Notes: generated from the letters alone by a model not told the origin. Positions 45,690 to 57,753 are shown, counted from the first letter of the stretch. The stretch: DNA of 64,000 bases from Schistocerca nitens (GCF_023898315.1 NC_064614.1:73792501-73856500), one strand, 5' to 3'. Numbers and translations: made by a program.

Positions 45690-47757
45690 AGACACCTGAC
45701 GGATCAACACAAAAGATTTGTCTCAAGTATAGATAGTGTTGAGAATCAGTGGACAAAGTTCAAAACCATCGTAAAATGTGCGTTGGATGAGTATGTGCCA
45801 AGCAAGATCGTAAGAGATGGAAAAGAGCCACCGTGGTACAACAACCGAGTTAGAAAACTGCTGCGGAAGCAAAGGGAACTTCACAGCAAACATAAACATA
45901 GCCTAAGCCTTGCAGCCAAACAAAAATTACGCGAAGCGAAATGTAGTGTGAGGAGGTCTATGCGAGAGGCGTTCAATGACTTCGAAAGTAAAGTTCTATG
46001 TACTGACTTGGCAGATAATCCTAAGAAATTTTGGTCTTATGTCAAAGCGGTAGGTGGATCAAAACAAAATGTCCAGACACTTTGTGACCAAAATGGTACT
46101 GAAACAGAGGATGACAGACTAAAGGCCGAAATACTAAATGTCTTTTTCCAAAGCTGTTTCACAGAGGAAGAGTGCACTGTAGTTCCTTCTCTAGATTGTC
46201 GCACAGATGACAAAATGGTAGATATCGAAATAGACGACAGAGGGATAGAGAAACAATTAAAATCGCTCAAAAGAGGAAAGGCCGCTGGACCTGATGGGAT
46301 ACCAGTTCGATTTTACACAGAGTACGCGAAGGAACTTGCCCCCCTTCTTGCAGCCGTGTACCGTAGGTCTCTAGAAGAGCGTAGCGTTCCAAAGGATTGG
46401 AAAAGGGCACAGGTCATCCCCGTTTTCAAGAAGGGACGTCGAACAGATGTGCAGAACTATAGACCTATATCTCTAACGTCGATCAGTTGTAGAATTTGGG
46501 ACACGTACTATGTTCGAGTATAATGACTTTTCTGGAGACTAGTAATCTACTCTGTAGGAATAAGCATGGGTTTCGAAAAAGACGGTCGTGCGAAACCCAG
46601 CTCGCGCTATTCGTCCACGAGACTCAGAGGGCCATTGACACGGGTTCACAGTTAGATGCTGTGTTTCTTGACTTCCGCAAGGCGTTCGATACAGTTCCCC
46701 ACAGTCGTTTAATGAACAAAGTAAGAGCATATGGACTATCAGACCAATTGTGTGATTGGATTGAAGAGTTCCTAGATAACAGAACGCAGCATGTCATTCT
46801 CAATGGAGAGAAGTCTTCCGAAGTAAGAGTGATTTCAGGTGTGCCGCAGGGTACTGTCATAGGACCGTTGCTATTCACAATATACATAAGTGACCTTGTG
46901 GATGACATCGGAAGTTCACTGAGGCTTTTTGCAGATGATGCTGTGGTGTATCGAGAGGTTGTAACAATGTAAAATTGTACTGAAATGCAGGAGGATCTGC
47001 AGCGAATTGACGCATGGTGCAGGGAATGGCAATTGAATCTCAATGTAGACAAGTGTAATGTGCTGCGAATACGTAGAAAGATAGATCCCTTATCATTTAG
47101 CTACAAAATAGCAGGTCAGCAACTGGAAGCAGTTAATTCCATAAATTATCTGGGAGTACGCATTAGGAGTGATTTAAAATAGAATGATCATATAAAGTTG
47201 ATCGTCGGTAAAGCAGATGCCAGACTGAGATTCATTGGAAGAATCCTAAGGAAATGCAATCCGAAAACAAAGGAAGTAGGTTACAGTACGCTTGTTCGCT
47301 CACTGCTTGAATACTGCTCAGCAGTGTGGGATCCGTACCAGATAGGGTTGATAGAAGAGATAGAGAAGATCCAACGGAGAGCAGCGCGCTTCGTTACAGG
47401 ATCATTTAGTAATCGCGAAAGCGTTACGGAGATGATAAACTCCAGTGGAAGACTCTGCGGGAGAGACGCTCAGTAGCTCGGTACGGGCTTTTGTTAAAGT
47501 TTCGAGAGCATACCTTCACCGAAGAGTCAAGCAGTATATTGCTCCCTCCTACGTATATCTCGCGAAGAGACCATGAGGATAAAATCAGAGAGATTAGAGC
47601 CCACACAGAAGCATACCGACAATCCTTCTTTCCACGAACGATACGAGACTGGAATAGAAGGGGGAACCGATAGAGGTACTCAGGGTACCCTCCGCCACAC
47701 ACCGTCAGGTGGCTTGCGGAGTATGGATGTAGATGTAGATGTAGAGGTAGTTCTGAC
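45690..47757 (+). mobile_element. CR1/jockey-like LINE inserted in the RTE element
   Basis: This 5'-truncated LINE has long, recent-looking frames and a (GATGTA)n tail at 47727-47757. It belongs to the same family as 25906-26890. The left junction is placed where the RTE reading stops, near 45690. Confidence 0.85.
45718..47673 (+). pseudogene. Reverse transcriptase ORF of the CR1/jockey-like LINE
   Basis: Order of landmarks: pre-RT linker (DEYVPSKIVRDGKEPPWYNN), RT motif with KRGKAAGPDGIPVRFY, KDWKRAQVIPVFKKG, NYRPISLTS, KHGFRKRRSCETQL, DAVFLDFRKAFDTVPH, VISGVPQGTVIGPLLF, LRLFADDAVVY, YLGVRIRSDLK, LLEYCSAVWDPYQ and SFFPRTIRDWNRR at the end. Both catalytic parts (LDFRKAFD and FADD) are intact. 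Damage: one base missing near 46496, TAA at 46970-46972, TAG at 47180-47182 where Trp (LKWNDH) is expected from the sister copy, and a one-base shift near 47437. No endonuclease part is present because of 5' truncation. Confidence 0.9.
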
Positions 47758-48830
47758 ATTGTGGTAGATAATGGAAGCAGACTAAAGAAAAATCAGGACA
47801 CGTTCATACGATCTGTATACATGTAAAAAGCATTCGACAATTTTAAACTGTTTAAAATGTCTTAACTCTGATAAAATACGTATAAGCTATGGGGAAAGTC
47901 GAGTAATGTATAACATGTAGAAGAGCCAAAAGCGAACAATTTGAGTGGAAAATCAAGAAGGAAGTGCTGATCAACGTATACATCGAAGAAGCAATGACGG
48001 ATATAAAGGAAAGGTTCAAGAGAAGAATTAAAATTCAAGGTGAAAGGATTTCAGTGATAAAATTCGCTAATAACATTGCTGTCATCGGTTAAAGTAAAGA
48101 ATAATTATAGGATCTGCTGAATGGAATCTACAGTCTAACGGATACAGAATGAGAGTAAATCGAAGAAAGATGAAAGTGTGAGAAGTAGCAGAAATGAGAT
48201 CAGTGATAAACATGAGGATTGGAGATTAGCAAGTAGACGACGTAAAGGAATTTTACTACCTAGGCAGCCGAATAATCAATGACAGACGGAGCAAGGTGGA
48301 CATGAAAAGCATATTAGCACTAGCGATAAGGGATTCCTGGCCAAGAGAAGTTTACTAGTATCAGACACAGGCCTTAAGATGAGGGCAAAATCCTGAGACT
48401 GTACATTTGAATCACAGCTTTACATGTTACTGAAACACTGACTGCGAAAAGAAGAGAATCGAAGCATTTGAGATGTGATGCTACAGAAAAAAGCTGTAAA
48501 TCAGGTGGACTTGTAAGGTAAGGAATAAGGAGGCTCTCTGGAGAATCTGTGAGGAAAGGAATGTATGGAAACCACTGACAAAGAGAAGGACAGGATGGTA
48601 GTGTGTCTTTTAAGACACCACAGTATAAGTTCCATGGTGCTGGAAGATGAAGAAGATATGAAGTGTAGAGGAAGACAGAGCAATACATTCCGCAGGTTAC
48701 TGAGGGCATAAGTTGCAACTGCTATTCTGAGATGAAGAGATTGGCACAGGAGAATAATTCACGGCCAGTTGCATAAAAAAAAGTCAGAAGACTAATGACT
48801 AAAGAAGAAAGCAATAATTGGCAATCAGTA

Positions 48831-49645
48831 GCATCATTTACATATCTCTTGTGAATAACTTGATGCATTATCTTTGTCTCCCGTAAAATGGAACCTGAGA
48901 ACAATTTAAATGCCGAAATACTTAATTTGAGGGTGTGTGGAGACTTATATCATGGGTAGGTTTAATTAGTTACATTCAGTCGGTCCATTTGGTTGCGTGC
49001 TTGCCTGATTAGCGTAGTAATTTAGGTAATACATATTTTTCTGCAGTTGTGAGACTACTCATATTGGTTTCAAAACATCGAATTCTCATGCCTAACTTCC
49101 AAAATTTCAACTGTTATTGTACATGGAAAACTACCATCTGCGTATATACTTTAGAATCTGGGGCAGTAAACTGATAAATATGTATATAGGTGGAAATTAA
49201 CTTGCGCATTCTTTTACATTTCAGACGTGTTTTTGCAATATTGTGACATCACATTAGATGATTTGAGTGTTACAGGGTTTTTCCATGTATTAACCTGAAT
49301 TAGCCTCTTGGATGATTGGAATAAACATCGCACTCTTTGTACTGTCTACGTATTTCGCAGAGATTTTAGAATTTTTGACTTCTTGGATGCTGAAAATAAC
49401 AAACTTACGACTCTGTTGTGTTTTAAACAGTGAAGCCACTTGTTGATGACAGTACCTATGGGATGTGAGACGCAACTTCATTTTATTTCGTGTTTTCAGG
49501 GCATTTGGAACAGTATTTAAGGTAAAACTCATTTTCAACAGGTAGAAAATCATAAATCGTTATGTATATTTTAGAAGCAAATTTGTGTTTTCAATTATCT
49601 ATAGAGAAATATGCTGGCTACTCGTTCCGATATTCCATGACAAAT
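48831..49645. other. Unassigned AT-rich sequence
   Basis: No recognisable feature was found. Confidence 0.4.
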
Positions 49646-49647
49646 TA

Positions 49648-50788
49648 CACTACTGGCCATTAAAACTGCTACACCACGAAGATGACGTGCTGCAGACGAG
49701 AAATTTAACCGACAGGAAGAAGATGCTGTCATATGCAAATGATTAGCTTTTCAGAGCAATCACACAAGGTTGGCGACAGTGGCGACACCTACAACGTGCT
49801 GACATGAGGAAAGTTTCCAACCGATTTCACATACACAAACAGCAGTTGACCAGCGTTGCCTGGTGAAACGTTGTGATGCCTCGTGTAAGGAGGAGAAATG
49901 CGTACCATCACGTTTCCGACTTTTGTAAAGGCCAGATTGTAGCCTATCGTGATTGCGGTTTATCGTATCGCGTCATTGATGCTCGCGTTGTTCGAGATCC
50001 AATGACTGTTAGCAGAATATGGAATCGGTGGGTTCAGGAGGGTAATACGGAACGCCGTGCTGGATCGCAATGGCCTCGTATCGCTAGCAGTCGAGATGAC
50101 AGGCATATTATCCGCGTGGCTGTAACGGATCGTACAGCCACGTCTCGATCCCTAAGTCAACAGATGGGGACGTTTGCAAGACAACAACCATCTGCACAAA
50201 CAGTTCGACGACGTTTGCAGCAGCAAGGACTGTCAGCTCGGAGACCATAGCTGCGGTTACCCTTGACGCCGCAACAGACAGGAGCGCCTGCGATAGCGTA
50301 CTCAACGACGAACCTGGGTGCACGAATGGCAAACGTCATTTTTCGGTGGAAGCATGTATTCGTCATCGCCATATTGGCATATCACCCGGCGTGATGGTAT
50401 GTGGTGCAACTGGTTACACATCTCGGTCTCCTCTAGTTCGCATTGACGGCACTTTGAACAGTGGGCGTAACAGTTCAGAAGTGTTACGACCCGTAGAACT
50501 GGCTCGTCACAACACGCCAGTCACTACACTTGATGAACTGTGGTATCGTGTTGAAGCTGCATGAGCATCTGTAGCTGTACACTCACTGTTTGACTCAATG
50601 CCCAGGCGTATCAAGGCCGTTATTACGGCCTGAGGTGGTTGTTCTGGGTCTGATTTCTCAGGATCTATGCACTCAAACTGCGTGAAAATGTAATCACATG
50701 TCAGTTATAGCATAATATATTTGTCCAATGAATACTCGTTTATCATCTGCATTTCTTCTTGGTGTAGCAATTTTAATGGCAAGTAGTG
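49648..50788 (+). mobile_element. Tc1-like transposon, internally deleted copy
   Basis: The TIRs CACTACTGGCCATTAAAACT and TAGCAATTTTAATGGCAAGT match those of 17293-18652, with TA flanks at 49646-49647 and 50789-50790. At 1141 bp it is 0.2 kb shorter than the sister copy. Confidence 0.93.
49876..50562 (+). pseudogene. Deleted Tc1-like transposase
   Basis: The N-terminal 125 codons (MPRVRRRNAYHHVSDFCKG to GLSARRP) are open and hold both helix-turn-helix parts. Then the frame ends in TAG. Compared with the sister copy, about 80 nt around the first catalytic Asp are missing near 50340, and a second block with QQDNARPHV and SPDLSPIE is missing near 50500, so no catalytic residue remains. A DNA-binding-only product could still be made from the first frame. 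Confidence 0.85.
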
Positions 50789-50790
50789 TA

Positions 50791-51339
50791 TATATAGTTT
50801 CAAAAGAAACTTACCGGTTTTTCTGGTGAGCCAGTCCTTAAACAATTTCTGGAATTCAGGAATGCAAAGATAATTGAAAAAATTCGCTAATTCATGTACA
50901 GTCAACCTCAAAAGTATCCGAACGAGCTGAATCGCATTTAGCCGGATTCGCGTGCAACCCACATAACGCAGCTGTCTAGCAGGTCCTCTAATCGCTCCTT
51001 GGTACAGTCGTTTGACTATTGAAAATGGTTCCAACAAGTCACCACTAGAAAACACTGCTCTGTATCGCAATAACTGAAGATGTAAAGTAATACTATGATA
51101 CTACAAATATCAGGGAACACCTTATCACAGATAAGACTGTCCTTAAGGATTTTAAGCCCACATTTATTACAATAAATGACATACCTGAAATGTTACCACT
51201 CTAATTAGAACGTCAGATAGGTAATGCACGTAGTAAGTTCGTCGCATTCATGATTTTCTGTTCAAAGTAACATACCGTACTTATTATTAAACAAAAAATG
51301 ACATTAAAAATTTAAGTTATTCACGAGCAGCTAGTTGAG
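50791..51339. other. Unassigned, with a possible Tc1-type terminus
   Basis: TACAGTCAACCTCAAAAGTA at 50897 looks like the outer end of a Tc1-type TIR, but no partner end or transposase was found. Confidence 0.25.
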
Positions 51340-52150
51340 AATATGTATGAACTGCAAATGACACGACGAACCGTCACGTTCTGCATATGGATTCAAACCC
51401 AGGACATGCAGACTAAGCAAAGATTTCGTGACTGACGGAAACTAACAGTCATTCCTGATTAGGCATACAGAGAGAGATATACCTCGATTTTAGACAGTAT
51501 CAATTTTCAAATACCAACTTTAAATTACATAACGCAAACATTTTTAACGGACGCGAATTCCTACCCAGCACCTATTGTCCCCGTTAACGAACTACGAGAG
51601 ATGTTAAATATTGCTTCTTAACAAGTAACTTACTTGAAATGTCGTGAGGTAAACCTTTGTGTTGGACAGGGACTGGAACGCAGAACCTAATAAGATAGAT
51701 ATCGAAGCACAATCAACTGTGACATATCGCCTTTTCTTGGCAGTAGCTAGATGTTTTAAGTGAAATGACGAGACGAAACATTAATTTTTTCCTTCCCAGG
51801 ACTCCAACCCGGCACCTATCGCTGTTATATTCTAGAGAAAACGAACGTTAAATATGGGTTTGTTGCACCAGCAGCGACATGTGAGCATGTTTGAACTAGA
51901 AATGATATGACGTAGAGTTCAGTGCTGACTGGGAATAGGGCTCCACACATATCGCTGTTGACTACACGCAAAGAGACGTCAACTACCAAGGAGTCTAAAA
52001 CGTCAAATATCGTTAGTGTGGACAACGACTGAAAATTATTATCCACCAGCAGATAGGTGTTCTCATGATAGATATTGATAATACGTAATGAAATCTTTAG
52101 TGCCGGGCCAGGATTCGAACCCATTCACGCGCAATATGTGGAGATGTTGA
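51340..52150. repeat. Diverged array of a CCCAGCACCTAT-type unit
   Basis: The phrase AACCCxGCACCTATxGxxxxxGTTAAC or close variants occurs near 51395, 51565, 51680, 51805 and 51945, each with nearby ACGA/GAGATGTTAAATAT-like bases. Spacing varies from about 100 to 170 bp. This suggests an old tandem or clustered repeat. Confidence 0.4.
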
Positions 52151-54658
52151 GGAATCTGCAGTTTCGAACAAACAACAAATTGTAGCCGAGCTGTATTGTC
52201 ACGAAGGGAACAAATTCCGCGTTAAGGGCGGTCTGAGTTGCATTCCCAGTTCAGAACCAATTTTATCGACATACAGCAGCTCAGATAAAAGATGGAACAA
52301 GTGTCCTGTGACCCTACATAGCGTTTGTTTCGTTACTAGAAATAAATAAATAGTATAAGAAAGGATACTGGTGATAGAGTTTCTATATGTCGCCACTCCA
52401 GACTTTATTGTGGCTCAATCTAACGTCTACTTCGTAAAGAAGGAATATCATTTTTAAAGTGAATTTCAGACCACAATGCCATTATATCTTCTACACTTGG
52501 TGTAGCCAGAAGAGAATGGAATCAGTCCCTCCCTATCTAAAATGACTGACCGAAGTTGGAATCGAACCCAGACCACAGATACACGAACCTATCATCAGCC
52601 CGACAGACCACCATTTCCTCTCCTCACTGGCTCATTTTTTTATCATAACGCCGTTGTGCCACAATGGCTGAGAATTCTGACACACAGGCTTCCTATATCA
52701 ATTTGCAGCATGTTCGGTAAATTCATTTACTTGGTTGACCGAACCACCATGAACTAGATGCCTCGGCTATCCAGTGCATACATTCAACTTTATTTTGTAA
52801 TCACGGAAATAAAATCACATAACTGCCACCTACAGAGAACTGCCAAGAGTGTAGGATGCAGAAATTTAAATAGGAAGTGTTCCTTTCCACTTGAGCTACT
52901 GAGCGCTATCTGTTTGTTGAAAACGTCGTGCAGTGCAAAAGAAAAGGTATAACTGTTTGTCTCTCATAAGTATTGACGTGGCCATATGCATTATCCCACA
53001 GCGCTGTGGAATGCAGAAGTTCTGGAGGAATTGTTCTTCACTTCTGGAGCTGTTATTCCTACGTGTCAGCTAGTAGTGTAATGCTACGTATCGCGCGCAG
53101 TAGGTAAGCGAGTTCGAGTTCGCTCACTGCTATATTTTTTTAAAACGCTGTTCTGCTGTCTGCTAAAGTTATCAGTCTAATGGAACTTGTAACATAATTC
53201 TCCTCACTTCTCAACCCAAAATAGTCGCATGTGGGAAAAGGGCTAACTTCTGCGACATTTTATTCTTTTCAGGTTTAATAGAGAACCAGGCAGCAGACGC
53301 ATCCCGAAACTTTTGTATTAAGTATGGGGAGAGCGCATCGTGCCAAAATACGCCGGAAAAGTATTTTCTACATTATCTGTCGTCTGGTAGTGGCATTTTA
53401 TTCTTCTTCAAACCTTGTTTGACAGCTTTAACTCAGAACAAGTTTTCTACATGCATGTAATCAATAAACCGCATGTGCATTTTCAGACTGTTTTAGATAA
53501 CATCAGAGAATTCGCATATGTCGTTGATTATTAATTTCTCAATCATGTTTACTATTGTTTTAACAACACTAAAGGAAGCCTTACGAAAATTGTGAGCTGT
53601 ATTATAAGAAATGTAATAAAACTACCTACAATAACCTTACGACGAAAGTCTGTTTTTATAAAACTGAGTATCTGTACACGAGCGTGCCTCTATCGACACG
53701 AATTGGTAAAATACTACTCACTTAGATTTTGATTGGGTCTGTGTTTAATTGGTATGCTGTGTCATACTCAAGGGGTATGCAAATGTGGAATTTCATAAAT
53801 AAAATTCTGTATTCCTAGAAACCCAAAATTTGCTTGTCAGCAGCGGAAGGAGGCGTTACCTGTTGTGCAGCATTCTAAGTTTTTCACCGTTGCACTATGA
53901 GCCGAAAATATTTACTTGCGATTTCCTTAGCGATGTTTGATCTGACTGTTTGTAGCTCTTTCACAGAAGGGATAAAAACGCTACACTCAGTGAGACTGGA
54001 ACTGCGAACCACAACAGACGCTTTTTCACAGCTCAGGACGTTACCACAGAGCTGGCGGAGAAGCATGTGGTTTAGCTTCCCCTTACGAGACAAATAGTGG
54101 CTAGAACTCGTAAACCGCTATTTGAAGGACGAGATTAGTTGCGATTTCCACGTGCAACGACTTTTCTGGGCTGAAAACCGTAAATTTACAATCTTTTGTT
54201 ACACCTCAAGCGATAATAACTCAGATTATTCAGTGGAAATAACCGGTAAATTCAAGTGAACTTTGAGGCTTAATTCCGTGCATGCCAGGAAGTAACTCGT
54301 CGATCACAGAGTTGCCAAACATACATTGCCTTGTTGCCAAATCTCAGTTACAATACCAGCAGGAAGAAGACGAACCGATGTGACCTTATAGCGGGCTGGG
54401 AAGTGACCATAGCTGGTGTCTCCAAGTCGCGGCTGCTACGGCCTGGAATACGTAATGCGGCTGATTCACATTTCTGTAACTAGATTTAGGGACTGGAGCG
54501 TTGTTGCTAATAATACTCAGAACTGACTGCAAACTAAGCATCATAAATCAGTAACTCTCTTAGTAGTTTGTATATTTCTTTCGTAAATGTACTCAAAACT
54601 AAGAAACTCATTCACACAAGTTTTCGGGCCTGGCCGATGGTCGAGCACAATAGACTAA
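52151..54658. other. Unassigned sequence
   Basis: Near 52553 GAAGTTGGAATCGAACCCAG has the look of a reversed B-box (tRNA-like relic). Nothing else was recognised. Confidence 0.35.
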
Positions 54659-54680
54659 TAAAAAAAAAAAAGAATGTGTT

Positions 54681-54711
<31 letters not shown>

Positions 54712-54717
54712 CAGAAT

Positions 54718-54755
<38 letters not shown>

Positions 54756-54780
54756 AATAAAAAAGAAAGAGAGAGAGTAA
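54659..54780 (+). repeat. Microsatellite block: A run, (GT)n, (GA)n
   Basis: A run of 12 A is followed by about 13 GT units, then about 16 GA units and a further GA patch. Confidence 0.95.
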
Positions 54781-54874
54781 AAAATTGTAAAGAAATTGAA
54801 TCATGGTATGTAAAGAAATCATTCATTAAAATGACAGGTTACACCTCATTACGAAATACCGTATTCATGATCTA

Positions 54875-56292
54875 CACTCCTGGAAATTGAAATAAGAACA
54901 CCGTGAAGTCATTGTCCCAGGAAGGGGAAACTTTATTGACACATTCCTGGGGTCAGATACATCACATGATCACACTGACAGAACCACAGGCACATAGACA
55001 CAGGCAACAGAGCATGCACGATGTCGGCACTAGTACAGTGTATATCCACCTTTCGCAGCAATGCAGGCTGCTATTCTCCCACGGAGACGATCGTAGAGAT
55101 GCTGGATGTAGTCCTGTGGAACGGCTTGCCATGCCATTTCCACCTGGCGCCTCAGTTGGACCAGCGTTCGTGCTGGACGTGCAGACCGCGTGAGACGACG
55201 CTTCATCCAGTCCCAAACATGCTCAATGGGGGACAGATCCGGAGATCTTGCTGGCCAGGGTAGTTGACTTACACCTTCTAGAGCACGTTGGGTAGCACGG
55301 GATACATGCGGACGTGCATTGTCCTGTTGGAACAGCAAGTTCCCTTGCCGGTCTAGGAATGGTAGAACGATGGGTTCGATGACGGTTTGGATGTACCGTG
55401 CACTATTCAGTGTCCCCTCGACGATCACCAGTGGTGTACGGCCAGTGTAGGAGATCGCTCCCCACACCATGATGCCGGGTGTTGGCCCTGTGTGCCTCGG
55501 TCGTATGCAGTCCTGATTGTGGCGCTCACCTGCACGGCGCCAAACACGCATACGACCATCATTGGCACCAAGGCAGAAGCGACTCTCATCGCTGAAGACG
55601 ACACGTCTCCATTCGTCCCTCCATTCACGCCTGTCGCGACACCACTGGAGGCGGGCTGCACGATGTTGGGGCGAGAGCGCAAGACGGCCTAACGGTGTGC
55701 GGGACCGTAGCCCAGCTTCATGGAGACGGTTGCGAATGGTCCTCGCCGATACCCCAGGAGCAACAGTGTCCCTAATTTGCTGGGAAGTGGCGGTGCGGTC
55801 CCCTACGGCACTGCGTAGGATCCTACGGTCTTGGCGTGCATCCGTGCGTCGCTGCGGTCCGGTCTCAGGTCGACGGGCACGTGCACCTTCCGCCGACCAC
55901 TGGCGACAACATCGATGTACTGTGGAGACCTCACGCCCCACGTGTTGAGCAATTCGGCGGTACGTCCACCCGGCCTCCCGCATGCCCACTATACGCCCTC
56001 GCTCAAAGTCAACTGCACATACGGTTCACGTCCACGCTGTCGCGGCATGCTACCAGTGTTAAAGACTGCGATGGAGCTCCGTATGCCACGGCAAACTGGC
56101 TGACACTGACGGCGGCGGTGCACAAATGCTGCGCAGCTAGCGCCATTCGACGGCCAACACCGCGGTTCCTGGTGTGTCCGCTGTGCCGTGCGTGTGATCA
56201 TTGCTTGTACAGCCCTCTCGCAGTGTCCGGAGCAAGTATGGTGGGTCTGACACACCGGTGTCAATGTGTTCTTTTTTCTATTTCGAGGAGTG
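54875..56292 (-). mobile_element. Tc1-like transposon, nearly intact
   Basis: The ends CACTCCTGGAAATTGAAATA and (reversed) CACTCCTCGAAATAGAAAAA are inverted repeats, flanked by TA at 54873-54874 and 56293-56294. Length 1418 bp. The family differs from that at 17293 and 49648 and is markedly GC-rich inside. Confidence 0.93.
55030..55989 (-). CDS. Tc1-like transposase (319 aa, N-terminus shifted)
   Basis: The enzyme excises and inserts the element at TA sites in the nucleus. The helix-turn-helix parts are at about residues 5-35 (WTYRRIAQHVGREVSTVHR) and 60-95. The catalytic domain has FSDESRF (D134), FQQDNARPHV (D223) and SPDLSPIEHVWD (E256). Only 32 residues lie between D223 and E256, against 34 in most Tc1 members. 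The frame ends AAKGGYTLY, a normal end. The real start MPRQRGREPYVQ is at 56048 but lies one base out of frame: a frameshift near 56010 separates it from DFERGRIVGMREAGW. The Met at 55989 is thus only the first in-frame one, and about 25 N-terminal residues of the first helix-turn-helix are lost unless translation recovers. The rest is open and uses strongly GC-rich codons. Confidence 0.88.
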   Translation of the reverse strand: MGMREAGWTYRRIAQHVGREVSTVHRCCRQWSAEGARARRPETGPQRRTDARQDRRILRSAVGDRTATSQQIRDTVAPGVSARTIRNRLHEAGLRSRTPLGRLALSPQHRAARLQWCRDRREWRDEWRRVVFSDESRFCLGANDGRMRVWRRAGERHNQDCIRPRHTGPTPGIMVWGAISYTGRTPLVIVEGTLNSARYIQTVIEPIVLPFLDRQGNLLFQQDNARPHVSRATQRALEGVSQLPWPARSPDLSPIEHVWDWMKRRLTRSARPARTLVQLRRQVEMAWQAVPQDYIQHLYDRLRGRIAACIAAKGGYTLY

Positions 56293-56294
56293 TA

Positions 56295-56602
56295 TGAAAC
56301 AAGAATTAATCTAATGTAATCTAATCGAATCATATCATATTGATGACTAGCCATGAAGAGTCATGAATTACCGAAGTTTTTGCCAATACCAGTAACCAAA
56401 TCTAAACTTGAAAATAAAAGACGACAATTCTTGTAATAAACCGGTACTTCTGTCATGACCCTTTCGTCTCTTTTCATTAACCATGAAACTTGTCTGATAT
56501 ACGTCTATTCTGAAGTAACAAAGTGTGCATGCATTTAAAGATGAAGTGCATGATGTGAAGTTCTGTGACGGAGATACGAACCCAACACGGTTGTTTCCCT
56601 GT
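56295..56602. other. Unassigned flank
   Basis: No recognisable feature was found. Confidence 0.4.
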
Positions 56603-57753
56603 CTACGGAATCCTTTTCATGTTAATATCAAACATCAGCAATTACTCGTAGATTACATTAAAACTAAAGTAATTGATGAAGACTTTACTAGATAACAAAA
56701 ACTCGCTGCCGTTCTGCATGTACTTGCTCCTAGAAATGGCTATCGAGTACTGCCAAACCAAAAGGCAACAGATCTCACTGCCTTCCGATAGCCCGCATCT
56801 CGTGGTCGTGCGGTAGCGTTCTCGCTTCCCACGCCCGGGTTCCCGGGTTCGATTCCCGGCGGGGTCATGGATTTTCTCTGCCTCGTGATGGCTGGGTGTT
56901 GTGTGCTGTCCTTAGGTTAGTTAGGTTTAAGTAGTTCTAAGTTCTAGGGGACTTATGACCACAGCAGTTGAGTCCCATAGTGCTCAGAGCCATTTGAACC
57001 ATTTTGCCCTCCGATATACGTCGCTGTCAGCTCTTCCATATGATTTGGTCGATATGACCTGTTTCAAGTTCTGTATGACAGACAGTGTTTTAGAAAATCA
57101 ATTGTTTTCCTTTGCAATAAACAGAAAGATTTTCATTCTAAGCTATCCAAGTAGAAAAGTTTCGCAATATTTGTTCAAATTTAATATTCGCTTCTATAAT
57201 GTAGGAAAGTATTTCACAGTTGCAAAACTCGCATCCGACTCATTGACCTTACACATGGTCGGTGACCATAAATTCTAGCTCAGAGTGACACCAGATTAAG
57301 TAACCTAATGTAGCGAAGACTGTTTGCCAGTGCTGTTTCTCACCGGAAAATACGCAGTTCACTCATTGGGCTCCATAAGTACACTCTAACAATAATTTCT
57401 GTGTGTATGCAATGCATACGGATTAGAATTTAGTGGTGCTCTCTCTTCCACTTCTGTATACAATATGCCTAACCTAAACGGGTCCTTTATCATTACAGGC
57501 CCTGGGCAGTGCAACATCATACTGACAACTGTAATGTGCTTATACTGACAACCTGACTGTTCGTTTTACCTGATTTTGTAATCATTTAAATAAAACAACA
57601 TGACCTTCCAGTGGGAGACATTTTGTCCCACTTTTCCTTCTGTGAAATTTGTCAGAAAGCTTTTTGCGTTGCAGCCAGCGAAATGCGCCAGTGTACGTCC
57701 GGTAAACGATTCACAAACCACGATTTAGTGCCGTTAAGACGATTTCTTTAAAC
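56603..57753 (+). repeat. Left arm of a large inverted repeat (contains a SINE)
   Basis: Without the SINE the arm is about 0.93 kb and aligns with the reverse complement of 60333-61262 from TTTCCCTGTCTACGGAATCC to CCGTTAAGACGATTTCTTTA. Over the compared stretches identity is about 95%. Both arms can encode a 77-residue peptide (TCFKFCMTD... GDHKF) with few changes, but the DNA is conserved equally throughout, so this is not evidence of coding. Confidence 0.9.
56791..57004 (+). repeat. SINE in the left arm, 12-bp target duplication
   Basis: The duplication TGCCTTCCGATA / TGCCCTCCGATA lies at 56779-56790 and 57005-57016; the right arm has the empty site. The head (GTGGTCGTGCGGTAGCG, B-box GGGTTCGATTCCCGGC) is of the type seen at 10689. 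The body is that of the SINE at 27865. Confidence 0.93.

Larger units (their letters stand above)
44590..48830 (+). mobile_element. Old RTE-type LINE split by another LINE
   Basis: Parts at 44590-45690 and 47758-48830 belong together. The first reads DEILRLIDERQKYKTVQ, RVLRNAINMKYKKAKTK, STDSAYGKVETTFSEIER and KRALEDLRTNKSEGVDKIPP (start of the reverse transcriptase). The second resumes with KAFDNFK, IEEAMTDIKERFKRRIK, and later FHGAGR and QYIPQVTEGI to a tail AAAAAAAAGTCAGAAGACTAATGACTAAAG-like (20 bases or fewer recognisable at a time). Stops and shifts are dense, so it is much older than its insert. Confidence 0.75.

Noticed and set aside
54608-54826. Open frame rich in Ser-Leu and Thr-His repeats
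   Set aside because: It is a translation of the GA and GT microsatellites.
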